Of a stretch of DNA of 64,000 bases, positions 43,242 to 52,652 are shown piece after piece. Under the pieces are notes generated by a model. The model made no database searches and had not been told where the DNA came from. It saw only the letters and a program-made list of their open reading frames with translations. The stretch spans positions 186,001-250,000 of the forward strand of contig CAYPNF010000001.1 of the NCBI GenBank assembly GCA_964411985.1. Reading direction: 5' to 3'. The stretch is from CAYPNF01 sp964411985 (GTDB lineage: Bacteria > Verrucomicrobiota > Verrucomicrobiia > Limisphaerales > J093). The position numbers and the translations under genes were made by a program. Within the stretch, counting starts at the first letter, position 1. Every line of letters begins with the position of its first letter.

Positions 43242-43376
43242 GGACGATGCACACTGCTCCTCAACCACTTAGGTAATCCTAGGTACCAAGAGAATGACCG
43301 CACCCATCGGACTCATGTGAACAGGGAAGCTCCGTTGGGCGTCAAAGGAGCATGGCTACCGCAGGGTGCCAACTCT

Positions 43377-44087
43377 ATGACAAGCCTTTCTTCCACAAAA
43401 CCGGCGAAGATCCTCGCTGGTGTGACCCTCGCGTTTGCCTGTGCCACCAGCGTTGCGTTTGGCGAATCCGGTTCGGGGTCAAACGCAGCTCCCGTGGTGG
43501 CACCAGCGAACCCAGTCCAACTATCCCCGGGTTCGGCTGAGGTCGTTCAACTCACGAAAGCGAAGATCTCCGACGATACCATCATCGCTTTCGTCCAAGC
43601 TCACGGGCATATATACAACTTGACCGCCCCAGAGATCCTGGCCTTGCGCAGCGAGGGTGTGACAGATCGCGTGATCACCGCCATGATCGTCCAGCAGAAT
43701 CAGAACGCAAAGGTGGCAACCCCGGCGCAGCCCCAAGCGGAGCAACCGGCACCGCCGCTTCCCCAATCCGTTGCAGCCAGCGCACCTGCCCCTGCCACCG
43801 CGCCCATAAACGTGCCCTCGTATCCCCAGCCATCCACCGTGACGTACGTTCAAACCGCTCCACCTACCACGGTGTATGTGCCTTCAGCACCGACTTACTA
43901 CTACGCGCCCTATTACGACCCATACCCGCCGGTGTCGCTGTCCTTTGGCTTTGGCTTTGGGAATTATTATCACGGCGGCGGGCATTACTATGGCGGCGGG
44001 CATTACGGTGGGGGTGGTTACCCACACAGAGGTGGCGGTTATGGAGGCGGAGGCTACCGCGGAGGTGGTCACGGGGGTCATCGCTAA
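43377..44087 (+). CDS. Secreted Gly/Tyr/His-rich protein
   Basis: 237 residues from the ATG at 43377, with AGGGTG about 10 bases upstream. A signal peptide (MTSLSSTK to VAFGES) is followed by a small helical module with VVQLTKAKISDDTIIAFVQ and LTAPEILALRSEGVTDRVITAMI, a pattern common in exported proteins of this phylum. Then come a Pro/Ala/Gln linker, a Tyr/Pro-rich segment and a C-terminal Gly-rich tail of HYGGG-type repeats. Low-complexity tails of this kind bind metals or form surface layers. Function unknown. It is divergent from the membrane-protein gene and sits upstream of the respiratory operon. Confidence 0.6.
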   Translation: MTSLSSTKPAKILAGVTLAFACATSVAFGESGSGSNAAPVVAPANPVQLSPGSAEVVQLTKAKISDDTIIAFVQAHGHIYNLTAPEILALRSEGVTDRVITAMIVQQNQNAKVATPAQPQAEQPAPPLPQSVAASAPAPATAPINVPSYPQPSTVTYVQTAPPTTVYVPSAPTYYYAPYYDPYPPVSLSFGFGFGNYYHGGGHYYGGGHYGGGGYPHRGGGYGGGGYRGGGHGGHR

Positions 44088-44453
44088 AGGGTCGATATCC
44101 GTTGCCGGGTTTGGCTCTGCAGCGTGGTTGCTGGGCGATTCCCGCGCGCCTCTTTCGTCGGCAACGGCTTGGGGTCACTTTCAAGAAAGGGAGTGCCTCT
44201 GCTGACCGCTATTTTGCGGCGTAAGAAGTTTTTTTCCAAGCCAACTCCAAGCCGCTCCACCGCATGGATCTCGCGGACTTCCCGGTGGGTCTTCTCCTTG
44301 GATCCGACTTCAGAACATGCTTGTTATTAGGACGATAAATTCGACCCCTTCGCTCAACCATCATATTCACCGAGGTAACAAACAGTCATGCAGAGTCGTG
44401 ATTTCAACGGTGGAGATATATTTCCACTACTAAACATACATATAAGTTTCCAT
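44088..44453. other. Intergenic region before the respiratory operon
   Basis: No gene. A 9-bp inverted repeat (CCGTTGCCG at 44099-44107 with CGGCAACGG at 44159-44167) may end the upstream transcript, though the loop is long. The right half is AT-rich (TATATTTCCACTACTAAACA region) compared with its surroundings, as expected of a promoter region. Confidence 0.35.
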
Positions 44454-44481
44454 TTGCACGACCTCCGGACCGCGTTATATT
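44454..44481 (+). promoter_or_regulatory. Candidate sigma-70-type promoter of the act-cco operon
   Basis: TTGCAC (44454-44459), 16-bp spacer, TATATT (44476-44481). Transcription would start only about 4 bases before the actA ATG at 44492, giving a nearly leaderless message; no ribosome site is present before that ATG. Confidence 0.4.
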
Positions 44482-44491
44482 CCCCGCCAGC

Positions 44492-45142
44492 ATGGCCAAT
44501 TTGTTTCCTGCGTGGTTTAACCGCCTGCCTGCAAGAATCGCATTAGGGCTGCTCGTATGTGGCAGCCTGACGGTTGCCGGCTCCTGGTATTACCTCACGC
44601 CAAAATACTCGCGGGTCGGTTATAAACCGATTCAGCCGGTTCCCTATTCTCACGTAACCCACGTTGAGCAACTAGGGCTCGACTGTCGTTACTGCCATAC
44701 CGGGGTAACGGAATCTTGGTACGCCAACGTGCCTTCGCCGTCCGTGTGCATGAACTGTCACAGTCAGGTTCTGCCAAATGACCCGAGGCTGGCGCCGGTG
44801 CGGGACAGCTTCAAATCCGGCGAACCGGTTCCCTGGGTGCAGATCCACCGCACCCCCGACTTTGTCTATTTTAACCATGCGGTGCACGTAAACCGGGGTG
44901 TGGCCTGTGTCTCCTGCCACGGTCAGATCAATGAGATGGTGGAGGTTCAGCATGCCAAGTCGTTGACCATGGCCTTCTGCCTTGATTGCCATCGGGATCC
45001 CGCTCCCAACCTTCGGCCGCCCTCCCAGGTCTTCAACATGCACTGGACCAACACCCCTGCCCAGCAGTTGGAAGCCGGCACCAAGTTTGTCCACGACTGG
45101 AAGGTGAATGCCTCCCAAAACTGCTCCGCTTGCCACCGATGA
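44492..45142 (+). CDS. actA: Alternative complex III pentaheme cytochrome c subunit ActA
   Basis: 216 residues. N-terminal membrane anchor (about 15-34), then VGYKPIQPVPYSHVTHVEQL, typical of ActA. Five CxxCH haem sites at 65-69, 86-90, 139-143, 163-167 and 211-215 match the pentaheme ActA of Rhodothermus and Flavobacterium. It faces the periplasm and relays electrons from the quinol-oxidising core. First gene of the operon; its stop overlaps the actB start (ATGA). The fifth haem motif is only one residue from the C-terminus. Confidence 0.93.
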   Translation: MANLFPAWFNRLPARIALGLLVCGSLTVAGSWYYLTPKYSRVGYKPIQPVPYSHVTHVEQLGLDCRYCHTGVTESWYANVPSPSVCMNCHSQVLPNDPRLAPVRDSFKSGEPVPWVQIHRTPDFVYFNHAVHVNRGVACVSCHGQINEMVEVQHAKSLTMAFCLDCHRDPAPNLRPPSQVFNMHWTNTPAQQLEAGTKFVHDWKVNASQNCSACHR

Positions 45143-48100
45143 ACCAGCCTTCCCCGATGTCAGACCCGCAACCCACCGGTCCCCGCTATTGGCGCAGTCT
45201 TGATGAGCTGGCAGATACGCCAGCCTTTCGGGAGTGGGCTCAAAGGGAGTTCCCGCAAGGGGCGAGCGAGTGGAAAGATCCCGTCTCTCGCCGTCATTTC
45301 GCCAAGATCATGTCTGCCTCGTTCCTGTTGGCAGGCTTTGGCCTGACGGGGTGCCGACGCCCGGAAGAGAGTATTCACCCCTTTGGCAAGATGCCGGAGG
45401 GGTACGTTCACGGGGTACCCCAGAATTTCGCCACGGCCATGCCAGACCGCTCCGGCGCGCAAGCTTTGATAGTGAAGTCACTGGACGGCCGACCGATCAA
45501 AGTAGAAGGGAACCCGCGGCATCCGCTGGAGCTTGGAGGCACTAACCATTGGGCCCAGGCATCACTTCTGAACCTATACGATCCCGACCGCGCTATTCGG
45601 GTCCTTAAGAAAGGTGTTCAGGAACGCCGTGAAACAGCGCTCGACGCTTTATCCGCCCTGGCCTCCCGCGCAGCGGGAAAGCGCGGCGAAGGGCTCGCCT
45701 TCCTGCTGGGCGCCAGCAACTCTCCCTCGAGAGACCGCCTCATCGCGACCCTGAGGGAGAAATACCCCCAGGCAAGATGGTTCTTCCATGAGCCGATCGA
45801 TTTCGGCAGTCCGGCACGGGCCGCTGCATTGATTCGGGGTGACGCGGCACATGGCCTCGTTCCCCAATACCACCTGGATCAGTCCAAGGTGATTCTTTCC
45901 CTCGACCATGATTTTCTGGGTACCGAGCCTGACAGCGCGCGGCTGATCAGGGATTTTGCCCGCAGTCGGAGGATCGAGAAACCTTCCGACGAGATATCCC
46001 GGCTCTACGTGGTGGAGTCGCTGATGTCGCTCACCGGAGCCAACGCCGATCATCGTCTACGGGTTGCGCCCGCACACGTGGAAGCCGTGGCCGCCCACCT
46101 GGCTCTTGCGGTACTGCGCAAGACGAGCCCATCCGAAGCGGCCGATCTGATCCAAGCCCTCGCCGCAATCGCTCTGCCGGCTGGGGTAAAGCCGGAGTGG
46201 ATTCAGGAATGCGCGGCAGACCTCTTGGCACACAAGAAGGACGCGGTGGTGCTCGCTGGTCATCGGCAGCCGGAGCTTGTACAAGCCTTGGCTCAGGCCA
46301 TCAACCGCAGCTTGGGCAGCGAAGGCCACACGGTGAAGTTTCTGCGACAACCCGAGCCCAAGGGTGAAAACCTGGACGCACTCGTCAAAGCGCTGCGGGA
46401 GAAGCAGATCCAGACACTCGTTCTCTCCGGAGTGAACCCCGCCTACACGGCGCCTGCCAATCTCGACTGGAGCGCAGCCCAGCAGTTGGCGGAGACTGTC
46501 GTTCGCCTATCGTACGACGAGGACGAGACCACGCCGCTCTGCGATTGGCAGTTGCCAGCCGCCCACTACTTGGAGTCCTGGGGCGACGCCCGCACCTCCG
46601 ACGGTACAATCGTGGGAGTGCAACCCTTGATCGCACCGCTGTTCCAGGGGATGACGGAGCTGGAGTTTCTTGCGCGCATTGGGAAGCTTGAACAGGTCAA
46701 TCCACACGAAATTGTCCGCGACACCCTTCGGAAATGGATCACGACCGGCGACTTTGAGGTGGAATGGAAGCGGTTTCTGCGGGATGGCTTCCTGGCCGGC
46801 AGCGCCGCACCCTCCGTCGATGCTCCGATACGCTGGGCGAAGGTGGTCGATTTAGTGAGAGCTGCGCGAGTCAGCGAAGCTCCAAACAAGGACCGCCTTG
46901 AAGTGGTCTTCCAACGCAGTTACAGCACCGACGACGGGCGGAATAACAACAACGGATGGCTTCAGGAGATGCCGGACCCGATCACGAAGGTTTGCTGGGA
47001 AAATGTGGTCACAATTAGTGCCCGCACCGCCAGGGAGCTTGGGGTCTATTTCGAAAACCCAGAGCGAGGCAAGCTTTCGGTCCCCACGCTCAAGATCGAA
47101 TTGGATGGGCGTAGCCTCGAAGCGCCGGTTTGGATTCAACCGGGCCAGGCCGACTACACCCTGGGGCTTGCTTTGGGCTACGGCCGTACCAAAACCGGCC
47201 GGGTGGGGAAAGGCTCCGGATACAACGCCTACCAAATCAGGAACTCCGCAACTTTGAACGCGGCTGGCGGTGTGCGCGCGACGGCACTGAGCCGCAAGCA
47301 AGCTGTATCCACTACCCAGGACCACTGGGCCATGGAAGGGCGGGCGATTGTCCGCGAGGCCAATCTCGAGCAGTTCCGGCAGCATCCGGACTTCGCCCAG
47401 AACATGGACTTGGAAGCTCATCTGCCAAAAAACGGAGAGCTTTACCAGCACCCTCACACCAAGGATCCCACGATGAAGGGGATTCACCAGTGGGGGATGG
47501 CGGTGGACTTGAACACCTGCGTCGGGTGCTCCGCTTGCGTGCTTGCCTGTCAAAGCGAGAATAACATCCCCATCGTGGGCAAAGACCAGGTTGCGCGTGG
47601 ACGAGAAATGCATTGGCTGCGCCTGGACCGCTACTTCAGCGTTAGCCCCAACGACACCGAGTTGGCGGACCCTCAGGTGGTGAACCAACCGATGTTCTGT
47701 CAGCATTGCGAGAATGCTCCTTGTGAGAACGTTTGCCCAGTCAACGCCACGGTTCATGATGAGGAAGGCCTCAACGTGATGGTGTACAACCGCTGCGTGG
47801 GCACCCGGTATTGTTCGAACAACTGCCCGTATAAGGTCCGCCGCTTCAACTATTTCGACTATAACCAGCGGCCGATTGACCGTCTCTATGAGGGTCCGCT
47901 GGCACCTAAAGGCATGCCGGACTTGCTCCAGATGGCCAAGAACCCGGACGTAACCGTCCGAATGCGGGGCGTCATGGAGAAGTGCACGTTCTGTGTGCAA
48001 CGGATCGAGCAAGCCAAGATCGCTCAAAAGGTCAAGGCTGGGGCGTCTGGAGACGTTCGCGTGCCCGACGGCACGATCAAGCCCGCCTGCGCCCAGGTTT

Positions 48101-48387
48101 GTCCGGCTGAAGCCATCGTCTTCGGCGACGTGGCGGATCCCGCCAGTCGCGTTTCCCGAGTCAAAGAGCAGACCCGCAACTATTCGGTTCTTGGATTCCT
48201 TTACACGAAGCCGCGCGTCACTTACCTGGCGCGGGTACGCAACCCAAACCCACGAATGCCGGACTACCACCAACAGCCGTTGAGCCTGGCCGAGTATGCC
48301 CGCGTGCAGGGCGATCCGATGGCCAAAGGCCACGAACACGGCGCTGCGGATGAAGCCGCGGCCAACCATCAGAAGGGAGGTCACTGA
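45139..48387 (+). CDS. actB: Alternative complex III ActB: molybdopterin-like domain fused to FeS domain
   Basis: 1082 residues from the ATG at 45139, which overlaps the actA stop; the frame itself opens earlier inside actA. A twin-arginine SRRHF (Arg51-Arg52) precedes a hydrophobic segment and a Cys (about 55-72), for Tat export. The long middle is the degenerate molybdopterin-oxidoreductase-like ActB1 part. The C-terminal ferredoxin part starts with CVGCSACVLAC (Cys794 onward), then CQHCENAPCENVCP, CVGTRYCSNNCPYKVRR and CTFC with CAQVCP, giving ligands for four clusters. It carries electrons within the periplasmic arm of the complex. 1-bp overlap with the next gene. Confidence 0.93.
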   Translation: MNQPSPMSDPQPTGPRYWRSLDELADTPAFREWAQREFPQGASEWKDPVSRRHFAKIMSASFLLAGFGLTGCRRPEESIHPFGKMPEGYVHGVPQNFATAMPDRSGAQALIVKSLDGRPIKVEGNPRHPLELGGTNHWAQASLLNLYDPDRAIRVLKKGVQERRETALDALSALASRAAGKRGEGLAFLLGASNSPSRDRLIATLREKYPQARWFFHEPIDFGSPARAAALIRGDAAHGLVPQYHLDQSKVILSLDHDFLGTEPDSARLIRDFARSRRIEKPSDEISRLYVVESLMSLTGANADHRLRVAPAHVEAVAAHLALAVLRKTSPSEAADLIQALAAIALPAGVKPEWIQECAADLLAHKKDAVVLAGHRQPELVQALAQAINRSLGSEGHTVKFLRQPEPKGENLDALVKALREKQIQTLVLSGVNPAYTAPANLDWSAAQQLAETVVRLSYDEDETTPLCDWQLPAAHYLESWGDARTSDGTIVGVQPLIAPLFQGMTELEFLARIGKLEQVNPHEIVRDTLRKWITTGDFEVEWKRFLRDGFLAGSAAPSVDAPIRWAKVVDLVRAARVSEAPNKDRLEVVFQRSYSTDDGRNNNNGWLQEMPDPITKVCWENVVTISARTARELGVYFENPERGKLSVPTLKIELDGRSLEAPVWIQPGQADYTLGLALGYGRTKTGRVGKGSGYNAYQIRNSATLNAAGGVRATALSRKQAVSTTQDHWAMEGRAIVREANLEQFRQHPDFAQNMDLEAHLPKNGELYQHPHTKDPTMKGIHQWGMAVDLNTCVGCSACVLACQSENNIPIVGKDQVARGREMHWLRLDRYFSVSPNDTELADPQVVNQPMFCQHCENAPCENVCPVNATVHDEEGLNVMVYNRCVGTRYCSNNCPYKVRRFNYFDYNQRPIDRLYEGPLAPKGMPDLLQMAKNPDVTVRMRGVMEKCTFCVQRIEQAKIAQKVKAGASGDVRVPDGTIKPACAQVCPAEAIVFGDVADPASRVSRVKEQTRNYSVLGFLYTKPRVTYLARVRNPNPRMPDYHQQPLSLAEYARVQGDPMAKGHEHGAADEAAANHQKGGH

Positions 48388-50390
48388 TGGCTTCCGCGGA
48401 TCATCATTCGACTTTTATCGCGAACCTGCCTGAACCGCCCGCAGTGTTGGAGCGTCAGCCTCTGGTGGAGAACCAGCGGGGTTTCGCCTGGATCTCCGAC
48501 AAAATCGCCGGGGTGGCCGAGGGTCCCACGCCCAAGTGGTGGTGGTGGGTCTTCGTTCCCAGCGTTCTCCTCATGGGAATGTGCTTCACCATGATCGGCT
48601 ACCTGATCACCACCGGCGTCGGTGTGTGGGGGCTGGGTCACCCGGTGGCCTGGGGTTGGGCAATCATCAACTTCGTCTTCTGGATTGGCATCGGACATGC
48701 CGGCACGCTGATTTCCGCAATTCTTTTCTTACTGCGGCAACGATGGCGGACTGCGGTCAATCGTGCAGCGGAAGCCATGACCATTTTCGCGGTCATGTGC
48801 GCGGGCATATTCCCTGCAATTCATGTCGGACGCGCCTGGTTCGCCTGGTGGCTCTTCCCCATACCCAATTCCAACAACATCTGGCCCCAGTTTCGCTCCC
48901 CCCTGATGTGGGACGTCTTCGCCGTATCGACCTATTTCACGGTATCGCTGCTGTTCTGGTACATGGGTCTGATTCCTGACCTAGCCACCATGCGCGACCG
49001 CGCGAAGACCAAGGTGCGCAAGTACCTCTACGGATTCTTCTCCCTAGGTTGGACCGGTTCAAATCGTGCGTGGAGCAACTACGAGAAAGCCTACTTGCTG
49101 CTGGCCGGTCTATCGACTCCGCTCGTCCTCTCCGTTCATAGCATTGTCTCGTTCGATTTTGCCGTCTCCCAGCTACCGGGCTGGCACACCACCATCTTTC
49201 CACCCTACTTCGTGGCGGGGGCCATCTTCTCCGGGTTCGGAATGGTGCTCACTCTCCTCATACCGGTGCGCAAATTGTGCCACTTGGAGGAGGTCATCAC
49301 GGTGCGCCATATTGAGCTCATGGGGAAAGTGATTTTGGCAACCGGTTCCATTGTGGGGTATGCCTACGCGATGGAGTTCTTCATCGCCTACTATGGGGGG
49401 AATCCTTACGAACTGTTCACTTTCAAAAACCGTGCCTTCGGTCCGTATGCCTGGGCCTACTGGATCATGGTTACCTGCAATGTGATTTCGCCGCAGTTCT
49501 TCTGGTTTAAGAAGATTCGCACCAACCTGGTGGCGGTATTCATTCTGTCGATCTTCGTCAACATCGGGATGTGGTTTGAACGGTTTGTCATTGTGGTCAC
49601 CTCCCTCCACCGTGATTTCCTTCCAGCGAATTGGGGCTACTACAAGCCCACCATCGTGGACGTGCTCACCTTTGTGGGTACGTTTGGACTCTTCTTAACG
49701 CTCTTCCTCCTTTTTCTGCGCTTTGTCCCCCTCATTGCCATCGCGGAAGTCAAAAGCGTGCTTCCCCAAGCCGACCCTGAACATCCGCTGGGTGCCGCCG
49801 GCGATAAGGACCCAGTCAAAGATCAAGCGACGTCCCTAGTGCCGACAGGAGCCTCGGCGGGTAGCAAGGCGTACGGCCTCCTGGCCGAGTATGAGACCGC
49901 GGCAGAGATCAAGGAAGCCGCGATCCAAGTTCGGAACGCGGGATTTCAAAAGTGGGATGTCTTTACCCCCTTCCCCATTCACGGGCTGGACGATGCAATG
50001 GGCTTGCGGCATTCCCGGGTCGGATGGTTTACTTTCTTCGGCGGCATTACCGGACTCTGTACGGGCATGCTCATGATCTGGTTTATGAACAGCTTCGACT
50101 ATCCACTGGTGGTCGGGGGCAAGCCGCTTTTCAGCCCGGTCTACGCCTTTCCCGTGAGTTATGAACTCACCATTCTCTTCGGCGCCATCGGCTCCCTGGT
50201 TGGGATGCTCTTGGTGAACCGTCTGCCGCGCTGGCATCACCCCGTTTTTAACAGCCCGCGTTTTGCACGCGCCACCCACGACCGCTTCTTTGTGCTGATT
50301 GAGGCTCGTGATTCAAGGTACGCGGAGTACCAGACCCGTAAGTTTCTGGAAGGGACTGGGGGCAAGCGCATTGAACTGGTGACCGAGTGA
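48387..50390 (+). CDS. Alternative complex III ActC-ActD fusion (NrfD-like quinol subunit plus DUF3341-like domain)
   Basis: 667 residues. The first about 460 form a ten-helix NrfD/PsrC-type quinol-binding subunit (ActC) with GHAGTLISAILFLLRQRWR, FPAIHVGRAWFAWW and HSIVSFDFA. A charged linker (about 462-494) leads into an ActD-like domain from about 495: AYGLLAEYETAAEIKEAA, two membrane helices, and ARATHDRFFVLIEA at the end. In most genomes actC and actD are separate genes; here one reading frame carries both, with no start or stop at the junction. Both parts are membrane-embedded and belong to the same complex, so the fusion should be functional. Confidence 0.9.
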   Translation: MASADHHSTFIANLPEPPAVLERQPLVENQRGFAWISDKIAGVAEGPTPKWWWWVFVPSVLLMGMCFTMIGYLITTGVGVWGLGHPVAWGWAIINFVFWIGIGHAGTLISAILFLLRQRWRTAVNRAAEAMTIFAVMCAGIFPAIHVGRAWFAWWLFPIPNSNNIWPQFRSPLMWDVFAVSTYFTVSLLFWYMGLIPDLATMRDRAKTKVRKYLYGFFSLGWTGSNRAWSNYEKAYLLLAGLSTPLVLSVHSIVSFDFAVSQLPGWHTTIFPPYFVAGAIFSGFGMVLTLLIPVRKLCHLEEVITVRHIELMGKVILATGSIVGYAYAMEFFIAYYGGNPYELFTFKNRAFGPYAWAYWIMVTCNVISPQFFWFKKIRTNLVAVFILSIFVNIGMWFERFVIVVTSLHRDFLPANWGYYKPTIVDVLTFVGTFGLFLTLFLLFLRFVPLIAIAEVKSVLPQADPEHPLGAAGDKDPVKDQATSLVPTGASAGSKAYGLLAEYETAAEIKEAAIQVRNAGFQKWDVFTPFPIHGLDDAMGLRHSRVGWFTFFGGITGLCTGMLMIWFMNSFDYPLVVGGKPLFSPVYAFPVSYELTILFGAIGSLVGMLLVNRLPRWHHPVFNSPRFARATHDRFFVLIEARDSRYAEYQTRKFLEGTGGKRIELVTE

Positions 50391-50397
50391 GCCGCCT

Positions 50398-51012
50398 ATG
50401 CGTTATTTTTACATTAGTGTCTTCCTGATTGCGGCTGTGATCGTCAGCCTGGCTGGACTGCGGGGAACCACCTTCCGAAAGCCGCCTTTGGAAGTGTTTC
50501 CCGACATGAAACGGCAACCCAAGCTGCGCCCGCAGAAAGATAGTCGTTTCTTTGCGGATAGCCGCAATTCCCGCCCGCCGGTGGCGGGTGCCGTTCCCAC
50601 CCACGCTCTGCTCGACGATAATCCTATTGCCACTGGGCGAATCGCCGGTACCACCAATTTTGTTGAGACGAATCCCTTCCCGATGGGAGCGGAACTTCTG
50701 GCGCGCGGCCAGGAACAGTTCACAATCTACTGCGCTCCCTGCCACAGTGCCGGGGGCGATGGAAACGGCATCATCACCAAGTATGGATTGGTGCGCGCCG
50801 GAAACTTCCATGACCCCCGCTTGGTGCGGGCAACGGACGGTGAGTTGTTCAACTCTTTGTCCTACGGAAAGAACCAAATGCCGGCATACGCCAGCCAAGT
50901 GTCCGTCACCAACCGATGGGCCATCATCGCTTACTTGCGGGTGCTCCAGCGCAGCCGGTTGGGCACCATAGAAGATGTCCCTGCGGCCCATCGTTCCCAG
51001 CTTAAGCCATGA
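50398..51012 (+). CDS. actE: Alternative complex III monoheme cytochrome c subunit ActE
   Basis: 204 residues with an N-terminal anchor (YFYISVFLIAAVIVSLAG). One haem site, CAPCH, at 112-116 (YCAPCHSAGGDGNG), and a likely axial Met in YGKNQMPAYAS. This is the usual ActE layout. It would hand electrons to the terminal oxidase or its cytochrome subunits. It begins 7 bp after the actC-actD fusion and overlaps actF by 4 bp (ATGA). Confidence 0.9.
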   Translation: MRYFYISVFLIAAVIVSLAGLRGTTFRKPPLEVFPDMKRQPKLRPQKDSRFFADSRNSRPPVAGAVPTHALLDDNPIATGRIAGTTNFVETNPFPMGAELLARGQEQFTIYCAPCHSAGGDGNGIITKYGLVRAGNFHDPRLVRATDGELFNSLSYGKNQMPAYASQVSVTNRWAIIAYLRVLQRSRLGTIEDVPAAHRSQLKP

Positions 51013-52226
51013 AAAGCCAAACCAGTACTTTGTCAGAAGTCGTTTCCCGCTGGACCAAGGTGCCATTGGGTTTGATGGTGGCCGGCGGGGTGGGTGTCGC
51101 CCTGGCAGCCACCATGGACCTGCGCCAACTCGGCTTCTCCTATCTGCTGGCGTTCATGTTCTTCCTGAGCCTCTGCCTGGGCGGCCTGTTCCTGGTGCTG
51201 GTACACCACCTCTTCGATGCCAGTTGGTCGGTTCCAATCCGGCGCATCGCAGAACATCTTGCTTGCCTCTCGGCGGTGCTAGCTGTCCTGTACGTGCCCC
51301 TGGCCTTACTGGCCCCACGCATCTATCTCTGGATGACTCCCGCGGGAGCAGATCACGCCCTCCACGCGAAAGCGGGTTATTTGAACCCTCCCTTCTTCTA
51401 CCTTAGGGCGGCACTCGTATTCGCAGTCTGGATCTTCCTGTCCTTCCGCCTGCGCCAGTGGTCGTTGAAGCAAGACCAAACCGGCGATGCTGAATCCACT
51501 TTCAAAATGAGGAAGTTGGCCGCTCTGGGCATCTTCCTCTTCGCCGTCACCCTGACTGTAGCGGCCATCGATTGGATGAAGTCACTGCAGCACCAGTGGT
51601 TTTCGACGATGTATGGTGTCTACTACTTCGCCGGCAGTGTCTGGCTGACCTTGGCCACCGTCTATCTGCTGGCCACGTGGCTCAAGCTGGCGGGCCCACT
51701 CCGCGATGTGCTTCATCCCCGTCACGTGAAGGACATCGGCGTGCTCATGTTCGCTTTCACGGTCTTCTACGCTTACATCCACTTCTCCCAGTACCTGATC
51801 ATTTGGAACGCCAACCTCCCGGAGGAAACGTTTTGGTATGCGCTACGCGAGAAAGGCTGGTGGTGGGGTGTTGGGCTGGTGTTGGTGTTCGGCCACTTCG
51901 CCCTGCCCTTCCTGTTGCTCCTTCGCATCGATGCCAAGCTGACTTTGCCGCTCATGCTGCCCCTTTGTCTCTGGGCCTGGCTCATGCACTATGCCGACAT
52001 GTCCTATAACGTGCTGCCTCCGCTGCACTTGGAGGGCTTCCCGTGGCGGTGGACGGATCTGGCCTGTTTCGCGTTCGTGGGAGGAGGCATGGGTTTCTTC
52101 TTTCTCAGAAGCCTCGCTCGTCATCCGGCTTACCCGTTGAAAGACCCACGACTCAAGGAGGCGCTCACCATCCATGAAGTACCGCCGCCGGCCATTGCCG
52201 AAGCGGTTCATAGCACAAGAGGTTAA
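51009..52226 (+). CDS. actF: Alternative complex III membrane subunit ActF
   Basis: 405 residues with about ten hydrophobic helices. It is a shortened relative of the ActC/NrfD fold: FLSLCLGGLFLVLVHHLFDASW near the start, YFAGSVWLTLATVYLLATWL in the middle, and FSQYLIIWNANLPEET with RIDAKLTLPLMLPLCLW. ActF is the second quinone-type membrane subunit of the complex and may lie on a proton path. It is overlapped by actE and followed 2 bp later by the unknown small gene. Confidence 0.88.
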   Translation: MKSQTSTLSEVVSRWTKVPLGLMVAGGVGVALAATMDLRQLGFSYLLAFMFFLSLCLGGLFLVLVHHLFDASWSVPIRRIAEHLACLSAVLAVLYVPLALLAPRIYLWMTPAGADHALHAKAGYLNPPFFYLRAALVFAVWIFLSFRLRQWSLKQDQTGDAESTFKMRKLAALGIFLFAVTLTVAAIDWMKSLQHQWFSTMYGVYYFAGSVWLTLATVYLLATWLKLAGPLRDVLHPRHVKDIGVLMFAFTVFYAYIHFSQYLIIWNANLPEETFWYALREKGWWWGVGLVLVFGHFALPFLLLLRIDAKLTLPLMLPLCLWAWLMHYADMSYNVLPPLHLEGFPWRWTDLACFAFVGGGMGFFFLRSLARHPAYPLKDPRLKEALTIHEVPPPAIAEAVHSTRG

Positions 52227-52228
52227 TC

Positions 52229-52642
52229 ATGCAGGAACCTTCCGAAAACCGGATTCGAGTGGCGGTAAATGCCGTGGCGGTCATCGGCATGCTCTTCATT
52301 TTGGCCGGGTTGGTGTGGATCATGTACCATTACACCCAACCAGGGCCGGTGGATGAAACTCGCTGGGCTGAGCGCAAAAAGAACCTCGCTGAAGTGAATG
52401 CGCAGAACGCCGAGCGTTTGCAGAATTACGCCTGGATCGACGCCAAACGGGGCGTGGTTTCGCTCGCCGTATCACGGGCGATGGAGCTCACCGTGGGCGA
52501 ATGGCAAAATCCCGCCGAGGGACGCGCGAGCCTCCTGGCACGGCTGGAGAAACTCATGCCCCCCGTCGTGGCAACAACGGGAACGAATGCGGCGGCTGGC
52601 CTTTCTGCCACCAACACCCCGGCGGTAGTAGCACCGAAATAG
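52229..52642 (+). CDS. Unknown single-helix membrane protein of the act-cco operon
   Basis: 137 residues. One membrane helix (about 13-33, VAVIGMLFILAGLVWIMYHY) and a periplasmic segment with LQNYAWIDAKRGVVSLAVSRAMEL. This resembles a short motif (YGWVD-KG-VRIPI-RAMEL) often seen in proteins beside cytochrome oxidase or complex III genes. It has no haem motif and no CxxC. The C-terminus is Ala/Thr-rich. Position between actF and ccoS argues for an assembly or accessory subunit. No named family assigned. Confidence 0.6.
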   Translation: MQEPSENRIRVAVNAVAVIGMLFILAGLVWIMYHYTQPGPVDETRWAERKKNLAEVNAQNAERLQNYAWIDAKRGVVSLAVSRAMELTVGEWQNPAEGRASLLARLEKLMPPVVATTGTNAAAGLSATNTPAVVAPK

Positions 52643-52652
52643 ACGGGTTATC

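Noticed and set aside
44099..44167. 9-bp inverted repeat as a terminator of the Gly-rich gene
   Set aside because: The loop is over 50 bases and no T-tract follows, so it was noted in the intergenic entry but not called as a terminator.
46852..48384. 510-codon minus-strand open frame opposite actB
   Set aside because: The plus strand here encodes the ActB iron-sulfur domain with every cysteine motif in place. The antisense frame is low in motifs and has no neighbours that would support it.
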